Positions 16,758 through 25,205 of a stretch of 64,000 bases of DNA are shown here, in pieces (positions within the stretch are counted from its first letter, which is position 1; each line of letters starts with the position of its first letter). Both the position numbers and the translations under genes were made by a program. The notes under the pieces are model-generated. The model ran no database searches and had not been told where the DNA came from. It saw only the letters and a program-made list of their open reading frames with translations. The stretch is from Flavobacterium humi (GTDB lineage Bacteria > Bacteroidota > Bacteroidia > Flavobacteriales > Flavobacteriaceae). The stretch lies in contig NZ_SRLH01000005.1 of the NCBI RefSeq assembly GCF_004745595.1, positions 186,001 to 250,000 of the forward strand. Reading direction: 5' to 3'.

Positions 16758-19529
16758 CTATTGGAATAATGTCTTGTCAAAAACCATCGCAATGGCTGCC
16801 GCATGACGTTTTTTAGAACGCACGTAGCTTCCTGCTGCCGGCGCGCTGTATGCTTTTGGCGAAGCCACGCGGAATTTCACTTCGTTGAAGTTCATCAGCA
16901 TAAAACCGTACGCTCCCATGTTTTTAGGCTCTTCCTGTGCCCAAACATAATCGTCTGCGTTAGGGTATTTGGCGATGATGGCTTTCATTTGCTCAACAGG
17001 CAACGGGAATAATTGCTCCACACGTACGAACGCTACGTCGTTTCTTCCGTTGGCATCCCTTTCCGTCAATAGGTCATAATAGAATTTCCCGGTACAGAAT
17101 ACCAATGTTTTCACATCATTTGCATTTACGGCGGTATCGTCTATGACTTCCTGGAACTCTCCATTGCTAAATTCTGTTATCGATGAAACGGCTCTTGGGT
17201 CACGCAATAAACTTTTAGGAGTAAAAACAACCAGCGGTTTACGGAATTTGGTCACCATCTGCCTTCTCAATAAATGGAAGAAGTTGGCCGGAGTCGTACA
17301 ATCGGCTACATACATATTGTGGTTAGCGCACAATTGCAGGAATCTTTCCATACGTCCCGAAGAATGTTCCGCGCCTTGGTTTTCATAACCGTGAGGCAAT
17401 AACATAACCAGTCCGTTCTGATTGTTCCATTTGTCTTCCGCTGCGGAAATGTACTGGTCAATCATGATTTGGGCGCCGTTGCCAAAATCCCCGAACTGCG
17501 CTTCCCAGATGGTCAGTGCATTTGGGTTTGCCAAAGCATAGCCGTATTCAAATCCTAAAACCCCGTATTCTGAAAGGTGCGAATTATAAACCGAAAAGTT
17601 TCCTTTTTTGTTCGGGATCTGGTTCAATAAGATCACTTCTTCTTCCGAATCCTCCACTTTGACAACAGCATGGCGGTGTGAGAACGTTCCACGCTCTACA
17701 TCCTGGCCCGAAATACGGACATCGTAACCTTCTGTCAGAAGAGAACCGTATGCCATCATTTCTCCCATAGCCCAATCGAGTTTGTCCGTTTCGAAGAACA
17801 TCGATTTACGGTCGCTGATCAATTTGGAGATTTTGCTGATGAATTTTTTGTCTGCCGGCAATTCAGTAACTGTCTTGGCGACATCGGTAAGGATGGCCTT
17901 GTCTACTTTTGTGTCGTATTTTTGAAGCATGCCTTCTGCTTCCACCTGGGCGAAACCGTCCCATTCGTCTTGCATAAAAGGCTTGATGATCGTCAGGTCT
18001 TTTTTTCTTGAGGCCTCAAGGTTTTCTTCCAGGTTGGCTTTGTATTCCGTTTCCAGACCCGTTATGAAGCTTTCGTCAATGGAACCTTCGGTTTTTAGTT
18101 TCTCGGCATAAATATCACGGGAATTTTTATGTTTTGAAATCTCTTTGTATAATTTTGGCTGTGTAAAACGAGGTTCATCCCCTTCGTTATGGCCATATTT
18201 CCTGTATCCTAATAAGTCGATGAAGACATCTGTCCCGAATTCCATGCGGTAATCCAATGCGAAAAGCATAGCGTGTACTACAGCTTCTGCATCATCGGCA
18301 TTTACGTGCAACACCGGAGACAAGGTTACTTTTGCCACATCCGTACAGTATGTTGAAGAACGGGCATCGAGGTAATTCGTTGTAAAACCTACCTGATTGT
18401 TGATGACTAAGTGGATGGTTCCGTTGGTTTTGTATCCGTCCAGTTTTGCCATCTGTATAATTTCGTAAACAATTCCCTGTCCGGCTACTGCAGCATCACC
18501 ATGTACGGCAATTGGCAGGACTTTTGAGAAATCGTTAGGATAGTATTTGTCTTGTTTGGCGCGGGCAATTCCTTCAATCACGGCTCCTACCGTTTCCAGG
18601 TGGGACGGGTTAGGCGCTAAATTGATGTTGATGCTTTTTCCGGATTGCGTCGTTCTTGTAGCGGTTAAGCCCAAGTGGTATTTTACGTCACCGTCAAACA
18701 AAGCGTCATCGTCGTAGTCTTTTCCGTCAAATTCCGAGAAAATATCCTGTGTCGGTTTTCCGAAAACATTCGCCAAAACATTCAGACGGCCACGGTGGGC
18801 CATTCCCATTACGAATTTTTCAACACCTTTGTCGGCAGCCGCTTCGATCAATGCGTCCAATGCCGGAATGGTAGACTCACAGCCTTCTAAAGAGAAACGC
18901 TTTTGGCCTACATATTTGGTGTGAAGGAAATTTTCAAAAGAAACAGCCTCGTTTAATTTCTTAAGGATGCGTTTTTTCTGGTCTGTATTGAAGTTAGGCA
19001 AATTGTTGTTGATGTCCAGTCGGCGCTGTATCCATTCGATTACTTTCGGGTCACGGATGTACATGTATTCGATACCGATGGACTCACAATAAACACTGTT
19101 CAGATGCTTTAGTAATTCCTGAAGGGTACAAGGGTTCAGATTCACCACACGGGCAGCGTCAAAAACAGTATTCAGATCCGCGGAAGACAATCCGAAGTTC
19201 TCAATGGCCAAAGTTGGCGAATATGTCCTTCTGTCCCGCACAGGGTTTGTTTTGGTAAACAAATGGCCGCGGGTCCTGTATCCGTCGATGAGTTTTAAAA
19301 CGTTGAATTCTTTCTGTAATTTTTCCGAATTGCCATTATCAACTCCCTGGTTTCCAGCTGAAGGCGATGCTTGTTCTGCAGGGCTTCCGTCGAATTCGTT
19401 CGCAAAGTCAAACCCCTGGAAAAAACTTCTCCAGCTTGGCTCAACGCTGTCAGGATTTTGTAAATATTGTTCGTATAAATCTGCAAAAAATGCAGTGTGT
19501 GCTGCGTTTAAAAAGGAAAACCTATCCAT
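16758..19529 (-). CDS. sucA: 2-oxoglutarate dehydrogenase E1 component
   Basis: A 923-residue thiamin-dependent E1 that decarboxylates 2-oxoglutarate. Near the N-terminus is the E2-binding motif (FFADLYEQYLQNPDSVEPSW), then GMAHRGRLNVLANVFGKP and the TPP/Mg region HGDAAVAGQGIVYE, and a C-terminal transketolase-like domain. I place the start at ATG 19529 (MDRFSFLN) because a TAnnTTTG box at 19570-19577 would put the transcript start downstream of an in-frame ATG at 19580, and family members start at this point. First gene of sucA-odhB. Confidence 0.96.
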   Translation of the reverse strand: MDRFSFLNAAHTAFFADLYEQYLQNPDSVEPSWRSFFQGFDFANEFDGSPAEQASPSAGNQGVDNGNSEKLQKEFNVLKLIDGYRTRGHLFTKTNPVRDRRTYSPTLAIENFGLSSADLNTVFDAARVVNLNPCTLQELLKHLNSVYCESIGIEYMYIRDPKVIEWIQRRLDINNNLPNFNTDQKKRILKKLNEAVSFENFLHTKYVGQKRFSLEGCESTIPALDALIEAAADKGVEKFVMGMAHRGRLNVLANVFGKPTQDIFSEFDGKDYDDDALFDGDVKYHLGLTATRTTQSGKSININLAPNPSHLETVGAVIEGIARAKQDKYYPNDFSKVLPIAVHGDAAVAGQGIVYEIIQMAKLDGYKTNGTIHLVINNQVGFTTNYLDARSSTYCTDVAKVTLSPVLHVNADDAEAVVHAMLFALDYRMEFGTDVFIDLLGYRKYGHNEGDEPRFTQPKLYKEISKHKNSRDIYAEKLKTEGSIDESFITGLETEYKANLEENLEASRKKDLTIIKPFMQDEWDGFAQVEAEGMLQKYDTKVDKAILTDVAKTVTELPADKKFISKISKLISDRKSMFFETDKLDWAMGEMMAYGSLLTEGYDVRISGQDVERGTFSHRHAVVKVEDSEEEVILLNQIPNKKGNFSVYNSHLSEYGVLGFEYGYALANPNALTIWEAQFGDFGNGAQIMIDQYISAAEDKWNNQNGLVMLLPHGYENQGAEHSSGRMERFLQLCANHNMYVADCTTPANFFHLLRRQMVTKFRKPLVVFTPKSLLRDPRAVSSITEFSNGEFQEVIDDTAVNANDVKTLVFCTGKFYYDLLTERDANGRNDVAFVRVEQLFPLPVEQMKAIIAKYPNADDYVWAQEEPKNMGAYGFMLMNFNEVKFRVASPKAYSAPAAGSYVRSKKRHAAAIAMVFDKTLFQ

Positions 19530-19569
19530 AATTCTGTCGAATGACGATTTTTGGTTAAAAAAATTTTGA

Positions 19570-19577
19570 CAAAAGTA
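19570..19577 (-). promoter_or_regulatory. sucA-odhB -7 promoter box
   Basis: TACTTTTG on the minus strand, an exact match to TAnnTTTG, 41 bases before the preferred sucA start. It decides the start codon choice. Confidence 0.6.
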
Positions 19578-19584
19578 CAATACT

Positions 19585-19618
19585 TTGCTATAATCTTCTA
19601 ATGTTTTTTATACTTTTA
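19585..19618 (+). promoter_or_regulatory. Promoter of the beta-barrel gene
   Basis: TTG at 19585-19587, 23 bases, then TACTTTTA at 19611-19618, one mismatch from TAnnTTTG. It lies back to back with the sucA promoter and implies the start at 19640 rather than 19601. Confidence 0.45.
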
Positions 19619-19639
19619 TATCATAAAATATTGCTAAAA

Positions 19640-20191
19640 ATGAAACAGAAATTTCGCTTCCTCAGTTTTTTAACAAGAATAGCAATTTGTGTTTGTTTTT
19701 TTCTGTTTTTATCCCAAAGTCATGCGCAGGATTCCCTTATGACGCGCCAAAAAAGCGAATTTTGGAAAAAAGTACGGTTTGGCGCAGGACTGGGCTTGGG
19801 ATTTGGAAGCGAATTCACGAACATTTCCGTAGCACCAAGTGCCATTTACGATGTAAACGATTATTTTTCAGTGGGATTGGGTGTGCAATACGGCTATGTC
19901 AAGCAAAAAAACGTGTTCAACTCACATCTTTACGGAGCCAGCCTGATCACTTTGGTCAACCCTGTCCAGGAAGTCCAGCTTTCGGCAGAATTGGAACAGC
20001 TCCGTGTTAACAATACTTATTCTTATATGACTCCGGCGGTTAAAGATGATTTCTGGAGTACAGCCTTGTTTTTGGGAGCGGGTTATTGTGCTCAAAATGT
20101 CACAGTAGGAGTCCGTTATAATGTCCTGTATAAAGAAGCCGATAATGTGTACAGCCAGGCCTGGATGCCTTTTGTTCGCGTTTATTTCTAA
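19640..20191 (+). CDS. Hypothetical outer-membrane beta-barrel protein
   Basis: About 183 residues. Signal peptide (IAICVCFFLFLSQSHAQ), then alternating hydrophobic segments rich in Gly and aromatic residues (VRFGAGLGLGFGSEFTNISV, YFSVGLGVQYGYV, SLITLVNPVQEVQLSAELE, WMPFVRVYF) ending in a terminal Phe, which fits a small outer-membrane barrel of about 8 strands. No enzymatic motif. The start at 19640 is chosen because it directly precedes a normal signal peptide and the promoter box lies inside the longer reading frame. Confidence 0.75.
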   Translation: MKQKFRFLSFLTRIAICVCFFLFLSQSHAQDSLMTRQKSEFWKKVRFGAGLGLGFGSEFTNISVAPSAIYDVNDYFSVGLGVQYGYVKQKNVFNSHLYGASLITLVNPVQEVQLSAELEQLRVNNTYSYMTPAVKDDFWSTALFLGAGYCAQNVTVGVRYNVLYKEADNVYSQAWMPFVRVYF

Positions 20192-20278
20192 TATTTTTTT
20201 TCTTCCCGTTTGTGATTTTAGAAGTATTTTGAGTAATTTTTCTCATAAGCGCATTTATTTTCATAAAAATTATTTCAC

Positions 20279-20320
20279 TTTAACAAATTAACAAGAATAA
20301 AATTATGCATTTAACAAATT
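20279..20320 (+). repeat. Direct repeat TTTAACAAATT, two copies
   Basis: TTTAACAAATT occurs at 20279-20289 and again at 20310-20320, exactly 31 bp (about three helical turns) apart, in the 248-bp gap before the beta-helix protein gene. An extra TTAACAAG follows the first copy. Possible operator; the regulator is not identified. The rest of the gap is AT-rich with no other clear signal. Confidence 0.4.
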
Positions 20321-20439
20321 TTATGGTAATTCCGTAGTTTTTTGTGATTTAGAACAAGTAATTTTAATTGGCAATATGTTGACTGTCTAATTTGGATCAT
20401 CCTGATTTGAAATAAAACGGGCAACGTTACCTACTTGTT

Positions 20440-21714
20440 ATGAAAAAAATAATCTGGAGCATTGTTCTCTGCAATACGCTTTTAGGGATTGCACAAACAA
20501 CTAGAGGAATTTCAAATGACGTTAATTGGACTAAGGGCTGGACCAATTTCAAACCCAAAACCACAGAATACAGAGAGTCTTCAAATTTGCTGGTAGGCAT
20601 AATCAGCCAAGATATGAAACTTTACAAAAAAGAAGTTTACCTGCTGACCGGTACGGTGTATGTTGCCAATGGAGCGACATTGACCATTGAGCCGGGAACA
20701 GTAATACGTGGAGATTATAGCACTTCGGGGACATTAGTTATAACCAAAGGCTCAAAAATCGTAGCCATAGGAAACGAAACAGACCCTATTGTTTTTACGT
20801 CCAACAAAGCCGCCTCGGAAAGAAGGGCAGGTGATTGGGGCGGCCTGGTCTTGATGGGAGATTCACCAACAAATGATTTTACAGGAAGGCTTGATTTTAA
20901 CCTCGAGCCAAAATACAACGTTTACGGCGGTACAAACGAAGACGGTGATTCGGGTGCGCTCAAATATGTCCGCATTGAATTTGCCGGGAAAAAAACAAAG
21001 GACAACAAAACCTTAAGCGCATTGTCGCTGGCGGGTGTTGGCGGGAAAACCATACTTGATTACATACAGGTCAGTTTTTCAAATGACGATTCCTTCGGAG
21101 GTTATGGAGGCGTGCTGAACCTGAACAACCTGGTTTCATTCCGGGCTATGGATGACGATTATGATTTCAACAAAGGCGTGCAATGCAAGATAAAAAACAG
21201 TATCGCCGTGAGGAATCCCTATGTGTCCGATTCCGGAAAGTCAAGATGTTTGGAGGTTAAATCGTATGATATCGCTTCCAATGCAGACCTGACCAAAAAA
21301 CCGACCAATGTTACGGCCAGCAACATGACCTTGTTAAACGAAGAAAATAACAGCGCAGGACTCATCCGGGAAGCGGTTTATGTTAAAGAGAACACTGTTT
21401 TTACCTTTAGCAGCAGTGTTGTTTCCGGGTTTACACAATGCATCCTCCTGGACACAAAAATACGGGCGGACCTCGAAGACCTGAAAAAGATAAAACCGGA
21501 AAAACTACTCCTGAACAATTGCACCGGATATATTGAAAGCGAAAATTCAGGCAACAATACGCAATTGAAAAACTGGTTCAACAGCGATGTATTTATGAAC
21601 GATTTCTCTAAAATTGAAAACCCTGAGTTTTTTATCGAAACCGATATAAAGAAAACACCCGATTACAGGCTCAAAGCAAATCAGAAATTAACCAGCAGTG
21701 TGGTAACTAATTGA
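20440..21714 (+). CDS. Secreted right-handed beta-helix-like protein
   Basis: A 424-residue protein with a signal peptide (to GIAQ, about residue 18). It belongs to a Bacteroidota family recognisable by GDWGGLVLMGDSP, ALKYVRIEFAGKKT, LSLAGVGGKTILDYIQVSFSND and FGG; the repeating GTVYVANGATLTIEPGTVIRG and LVITKGSKIVAIGN segments suggest a parallel beta-helix. Homologues are sometimes mislabelled as multidrug transporters and often sit next to TonB receptors. No C-terminal sorting domain is seen, so it may stay in the periplasm. Function unknown. Confidence 0.75.
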   Translation: MKKIIWSIVLCNTLLGIAQTTRGISNDVNWTKGWTNFKPKTTEYRESSNLLVGIISQDMKLYKKEVYLLTGTVYVANGATLTIEPGTVIRGDYSTSGTLVITKGSKIVAIGNETDPIVFTSNKAASERRAGDWGGLVLMGDSPTNDFTGRLDFNLEPKYNVYGGTNEDGDSGALKYVRIEFAGKKTKDNKTLSALSLAGVGGKTILDYIQVSFSNDDSFGGYGGVLNLNNLVSFRAMDDDYDFNKGVQCKIKNSIAVRNPYVSDSGKSRCLEVKSYDIASNADLTKKPTNVTASNMTLLNEENNSAGLIREAVYVKENTVFTFSSSVVSGFTQCILLDTKIRADLEDLKKIKPEKLLLNNCTGYIESENSGNNTQLKNWFNSDVFMNDFSKIENPEFFIETDIKKTPDYRLKANQKLTSSVVTN

Positions 21715-21733
21715 GTTGAATTTTTGATTTTAT

Positions 21734-21779
21734 AAACCTTCCCGTAAACTAGTTTGGATAATGCTATGGGAAGGTTTTC
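21734..21779. terminator. Terminator between convergent genes
   Basis: AAACCTTCCC (21734-21743) pairs with GGGAAGGTTT (21768-21777), 24-nt loop, followed by T residues. Confidence 0.65.
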
Positions 21780-21803
21780 TTATGGAATGACGGTACTTAT
21801 TTG

Positions 21804-22154
21804 CTAGAATTTATTCCGGAACCAGACTTTTTGCCATTCCCTTTTTAAAATATGGAAAGCGACTTGTTCCGATAATTCCACCAGGTCGGAACCATCGAGT
21901 TTGCGTATCTGGTCTTCGGGAACATCAACAATATAAAGCAAATTGAGGTATTCGGCAAATTTGTATTGGATAAGCCGATAGATCTTTTCGTGCAATTGCA
22001 GTTTCAAATCGATCGGGGAAATGGAAACCTGGAAATCGACACTTTCGTTAGCCAGCGTAAAATCCTTGTTGATCTGTTCTACAAGTTGGATATACAATTC
22101 CTCTTTCTGGGCTTCAGAAAGCAATAAATCGGTATTTTTTGGTGCGATGTACAT
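21804..22154 (-). CDS. Conserved hypothetical protein downstream of prenyl synthase
   Basis: A 116-residue soluble protein, mostly helical by its pattern, with no motif I can assign (ends KREWQKVWFRNKF). It lies 53 bases after the polyprenyl synthetase gene on the same strand and is probably in the same transcript. I regard it as a lineage-specific conserved protein. Confidence 0.7.
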   Translation of the reverse strand: MYIAPKNTDLLLSEAQKEELYIQLVEQINKDFTLANESVDFQVSISPIDLKLQLHEKIYRLIQYKFAEYLNLLYIVDVPEDQIRKLDGSDLVELSEQVAFHILKREWQKVWFRNKF

Positions 22155-22207
22155 TCGTAGGATTTTATTTTGAAGCCATAATTAATTGAAATGACTACAT
22201 TATTTGT

Positions 22208-23182
22208 TTATACGTTTCTCATCATTAAATTTTCGCCAAAAGACCGTAAAATGTCTTTTTTATCTTGTCCGATATTCATTTTTTCCAAAGTTTCGAAGGA
22301 TTTGAAAGTATACTCTTTGATCGCCTGCTGAGTAGCTTCACTGGCTCCTGTGGTATTGAAAAGCTCTTTTATGGAGCTGATCTTATCCTTATTGTCCGTA
22401 GGTTGGATGGAAAACAAATGCAGCAGTTGCTCCTTTTCATCCGGTCCTGAAAACTCAATGGCCTTAAGGTAAAGATAGGTTTTTTTGTTTTCAATGATAT
22501 CGCCGCCCACTTGTTTTCCAAAGGTTTCAGGATCGCCAAAAGCATCCAGGTAATCATCCTGTAATTGGAAGGCAATGCCCAGGTTCAGCCCAAAATCATA
22601 GATCAGGTCTGCATTTTCTTCTGAAGTTTCGGCTACAATCGCACCCATTTTCATCGCGGCTCCCACTAAAACAGCGGTTTTGTACTCGATCATTTTCAAA
22701 TATTCGGGAATGGTCACATCGTCGCGCTGCTCAAAATCAACGTCCCATTGTTGTCCTTCGCACACTTCCAAAGCTGTTTTGCTGAATAGTTTTGCCAAAT
22801 CCCTGAAGATGGCCGGCTCATATTGTTCGAAATGCTGGTAGGCCAGGATTAGCATGGCATCACCAGATAAAATACCGGTATTCACATTCCATTTTTCATG
22901 AACGGTTTCATTTCCCCGGCGCAACGGAGCATCATCCATAATATCGTCGTGCACTAGTGAGAAATTGTGAAAAACCTCTACAGCGGTAGCGGCGGCCAAT
23001 GCTTTTTTGCAATTGCTGTTAAACACTTCTGCTGCCATTAAAGTCAAAACCGGGCGCATGCGTTTGCCGCCTAACGATAAGATATACGAAATGGGTTCGT
23101 AGAGGTTTTTAGGTTCTTTGGCTAATGAAAGGTTGGCAAAATGCTCTGAAATAATGTCCTGGTATTGAGAAATGGAAAGCAT
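22208..23182 (-). CDS. Polyprenyl synthetase (trans-isoprenyl diphosphate synthase)
   Basis: A 324-residue class I trans-prenyltransferase that condenses isopentenyl diphosphate with allylic diphosphates. Both Asp-rich motifs are present: LVHDDIMDDAPLRRG (first, DDxxD) and FQLQDDYLDAFGDPE (second), with GGKRMRPVL upstream for substrate binding. The residues just before the first motif (VEVFHNFSLVHDD) are Phe and Leu rather than two bulky aromatics, so the chain length cannot be set confidently; farnesyl/geranylgeranyl or longer are all possible. Confidence 0.92.
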   Translation of the reverse strand: MLSISQYQDIISEHFANLSLAKEPKNLYEPISYILSLGGKRMRPVLTLMAAEVFNSNCKKALAAATAVEVFHNFSLVHDDIMDDAPLRRGNETVHEKWNVNTGILSGDAMLILAYQHFEQYEPAIFRDLAKLFSKTALEVCEGQQWDVDFEQRDDVTIPEYLKMIEYKTAVLVGAAMKMGAIVAETSEENADLIYDFGLNLGIAFQLQDDYLDAFGDPETFGKQVGGDIIENKKTYLYLKAIEFSGPDEKEQLLHLFSIQPTDNKDKISSIKELFNTTGASEATQQAIKEYTFKSFETLEKMNIGQDKKDILRSFGENLMMRNV

Positions 23183-23252
23183 GGATTTAATTTTCTGCTA
23201 AAATACTTCAAATTAAACAGTTTTTCAAATGTTAATTTTAACTTAAAACTGC

Positions 23253-23292
23253 GGAAACTTTTTTGGTTTCTAAAGTTTCCATTTTACATTTG
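23253..23292 (+). promoter_or_regulatory. Operator and promoter of MBL gene (copy 1)
   Basis: Inverted repeat GGAAACT-N14-AGTTTCC at 23253-23280. A TTG inside it (23263-23265) is 19 bases from TACATTTG (23285-23292), an exact flavobacterial promoter, so a protein bound here would cover the -33 region. The same arrangement occurs at 24502-24541 before tetR; the TetR regulator is the natural candidate. Confidence 0.8.
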
Positions 23293-23323
23293 CTCCCGAT
23301 TCAACGAATAAAAAGTTACAAAT

Positions 23324-24433
23324 ATGATAGTTGCGATAGTAATAATGGTTGTTTTTGCGGTGCTGGTTTATGCATTCCTGCGGCAGCCTCAATTCGGGAA
23401 ACTTTCCAGCGGGAAAAGATTGGAAACCATCCGGAAATCACCCAATTATAAAAACGGGGCCTTTCAAAACCTTAACCACACTCCAAGCCTGACAGAAGGA
23501 GCTAGTTTTTTTTCTGTAATGAAGGAATTCATCTTCAATAAGAATGAAGCCAAAAAACCACAAGGGATGCTTCCTTCGGTTAAAACAGATTTGTTTCACC
23601 TGAATCCGGCAGAAGATACGCTGGTTTGGTTTGGGCATTCCTCTTATTTTATGCAGGTAGACGGAAGGAAAATTTTAGTCGATCCTGTTTTCAGCGGTTC
23701 GGCTTCGCCAATTTCCTTTACAACCAAAGCCTTTGAGGGCAGCGACAGGTATACGGCTCAAGACATGCCGGAAATTGACTACCTTTTCATTAGCCATGAC
23801 CACTGGGACCATCTGGATTACAAAACCATTATGGAGCTTAAGCCTAAAATAAAGACTATTATCTGCGGCCTGGGCACCGGCGCGCATTTTGAGCATTGGG
23901 GCTTTGATACTGGTAAAATCATAGAAAAAGACTGGAATGAAAGTTTCCAGCTGGAAGAAGGTTTTCAGGTCCATACCGTTCCAGCGAGGCATTTTTCAGG
24001 ACGCGGACTTACCCGGAATAAAGCGCTTTGGCTATCGTATGTCCTGCAAACGCCCAAATCAAGGCTATTTATTGGTGGCGATAGCGGATATGGCAGCCAT
24101 TTTGCAAAGATCGGGAAGCAATTTGGCCCTTTTGATTTGGCTATATTGGAAAACGGGCAATACGATAAGAGCTGGAAATACATCCATATGATGCCGGAAG
24201 AAGTTTTTCAGGCGGCTAAAGACCTGAATGCCAAAAAACTGTTCCCCGTGCATTCGTCAAAATTTGTCCTGGCCAACCATAACTGGAATGAACCGCTGAT
24301 AAAAATTTCAGCGCTAATTGAAGGAACTGGAATGTTCCTGATGACCCCTAAAATAGGGGAAAAAACCTACTTAAAAGGAAATCTTGAATTCCCCAAATGG
24401 TGGGAGTTTCCTAATGAAATCCTAACAGAATAA
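23324..24433 (+). CDS. MBL-fold hydrolase, NAPE-PLD/UlaG-like
   Basis: A 369-residue metallo-beta-lactamase-fold protein with an N-terminal membrane anchor (IVIMVVFAVLVYAFL). Metal motif SHDHWDHLD is complete; WFGHSSYFMQ and ILVDPVFS precede it, ARHFSGRG and FIGGDSGYG follow and HSSKF is near the end: the layout of the NAPE-phospholipase D / RomA-like group, some of which act on lipids. It shares its operator with the tetR-RND operon downstream, suggesting a joint envelope-stress or drug response. The substrate is unknown. Confidence 0.85.
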   Translation: MIVAIVIMVVFAVLVYAFLRQPQFGKLSSGKRLETIRKSPNYKNGAFQNLNHTPSLTEGASFFSVMKEFIFNKNEAKKPQGMLPSVKTDLFHLNPAEDTLVWFGHSSYFMQVDGRKILVDPVFSGSASPISFTTKAFEGSDRYTAQDMPEIDYLFISHDHWDHLDYKTIMELKPKIKTIICGLGTGAHFEHWGFDTGKIIEKDWNESFQLEEGFQVHTVPARHFSGRGLTRNKALWLSYVLQTPKSRLFIGGDSGYGSHFAKIGKQFGPFDLAILENGQYDKSWKYIHMMPEEVFQAAKDLNAKKLFPVHSSKFVLANHNWNEPLIKISALIEGTGMFLMTPKIGEKTYLKGNLEFPKWWEFPNEILTE

Positions 24434-24501
24434 TCAAAAAAAAGCAACAAATCCAGTAAGCACTGGGCTTTTGGCGAATGTTAAAAAATTGTAAAAACAT
24501 C

Positions 24502-24541
24502 GGAAACTATTTTGGTGTTAAAAGTTTCCTTTTTACATTTG
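24502..24541 (+). promoter_or_regulatory. Operator and promoter of tetR-RND operon (copy 2)
   Basis: GGAAACT-N14-AGTTTCC at 24502-24529, internal TTG 24512-24514, 19 bases, TACATTTG 24534-24541. The geometry equals that of the copy at 23253, to the base. It shows that transcription starts downstream of 24541, so tetR begins at 24596 and not at the earlier in-frame ATG at 24512. Confidence 0.85.
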
Positions 24542-24595
24542 CACCGAAATTTAGTGCTTCGGTATATAGAAACCGGAATAAATTCAACATTTAAA

Positions 24596-25192
24596 ATGAA
24601 AGAAAAAATTTTAGCTAGGGCAAGTGAGATGTTTTTGAAACTCGGATTCAAAAGCATCACTATGGATGATATAGCGGGAGATATGTGTATTTCTAAAAAA
24701 ACGATCTATAAATATTTTTGCAACAAGGAAGTGCTGGTGGAAGAAGCTACGGAGATGATCCACAACCAGATACATGAGATTATAGATAAAATCGTAGCCT
24801 TGGATTACAACGCGATCGCAGAGAATTTTGAAATCAGGATCATGTTTAAGGAAATGTTTAAATCCTATGACACTTCACCGGTGTATCAGTTGAAAAAGCA
24901 TTATCCTGAAATCCATGCAAAAGTCATGACTCGGGAGCTTGACGAATGCAATAAATGTTTCCGCCAAAACCTGGAAAAAGGAATACAACAAGGATTGTAC
25001 AGGGAAGGAATCGATATGGAAACGGCTGTGAAGTTTTATTACACACTCATTTTCAGCATCAACGAAAACACAGTCTCCGAAAAAGAGGCGCAAAGACTCG
25101 AACTGCATGCACTGGAATACCACACTAGGGCCATTGCAACGCCAAAAGGGGTCGAAGAATTAGAGAAACAATTACTAAACCCTAATATATAA
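24596..25192 (+). CDS. TetR/AcrR family transcriptional regulator
   Basis: A 198-residue regulator, N-terminal HTH: ARASEMFLKLGFKSITMDDI followed by CISKKTIYKYFCNKEVLVEEA, the classic TetR pattern. The C-terminal ligand domain is of the type common in regulators next to Bacteroidota efflux operons. It is the first gene of an operon with tolC-like, adaptor and RND pump genes (14-base gap to the next), and its own promoter overlaps the inverted repeat at 24502-24529, so autorepression is likely, with release by a pump substrate. Confidence 0.92.
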   Translation: MKEKILARASEMFLKLGFKSITMDDIAGDMCISKKTIYKYFCNKEVLVEEATEMIHNQIHEIIDKIVALDYNAIAENFEIRIMFKEMFKSYDTSPVYQLKKHYPEIHAKVMTRELDECNKCFRQNLEKGIQQGLYREGIDMETAVKFYYTLIFSINENTVSEKEAQRLELHALEYHTRAIATPKGVEELEKQLLNPNI

Positions 25193-25205
25193 CAACCATC
25201 CATCC

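Noticed and set aside
19529..19580. Longer sucA start at 19580
   Set aside because: It lies upstream of the -7 box-defined transcript start, and the added residues do not match the family.
24512..24595. Longer tetR start at 24512
   Set aside because: It would begin inside the operator and promoter.
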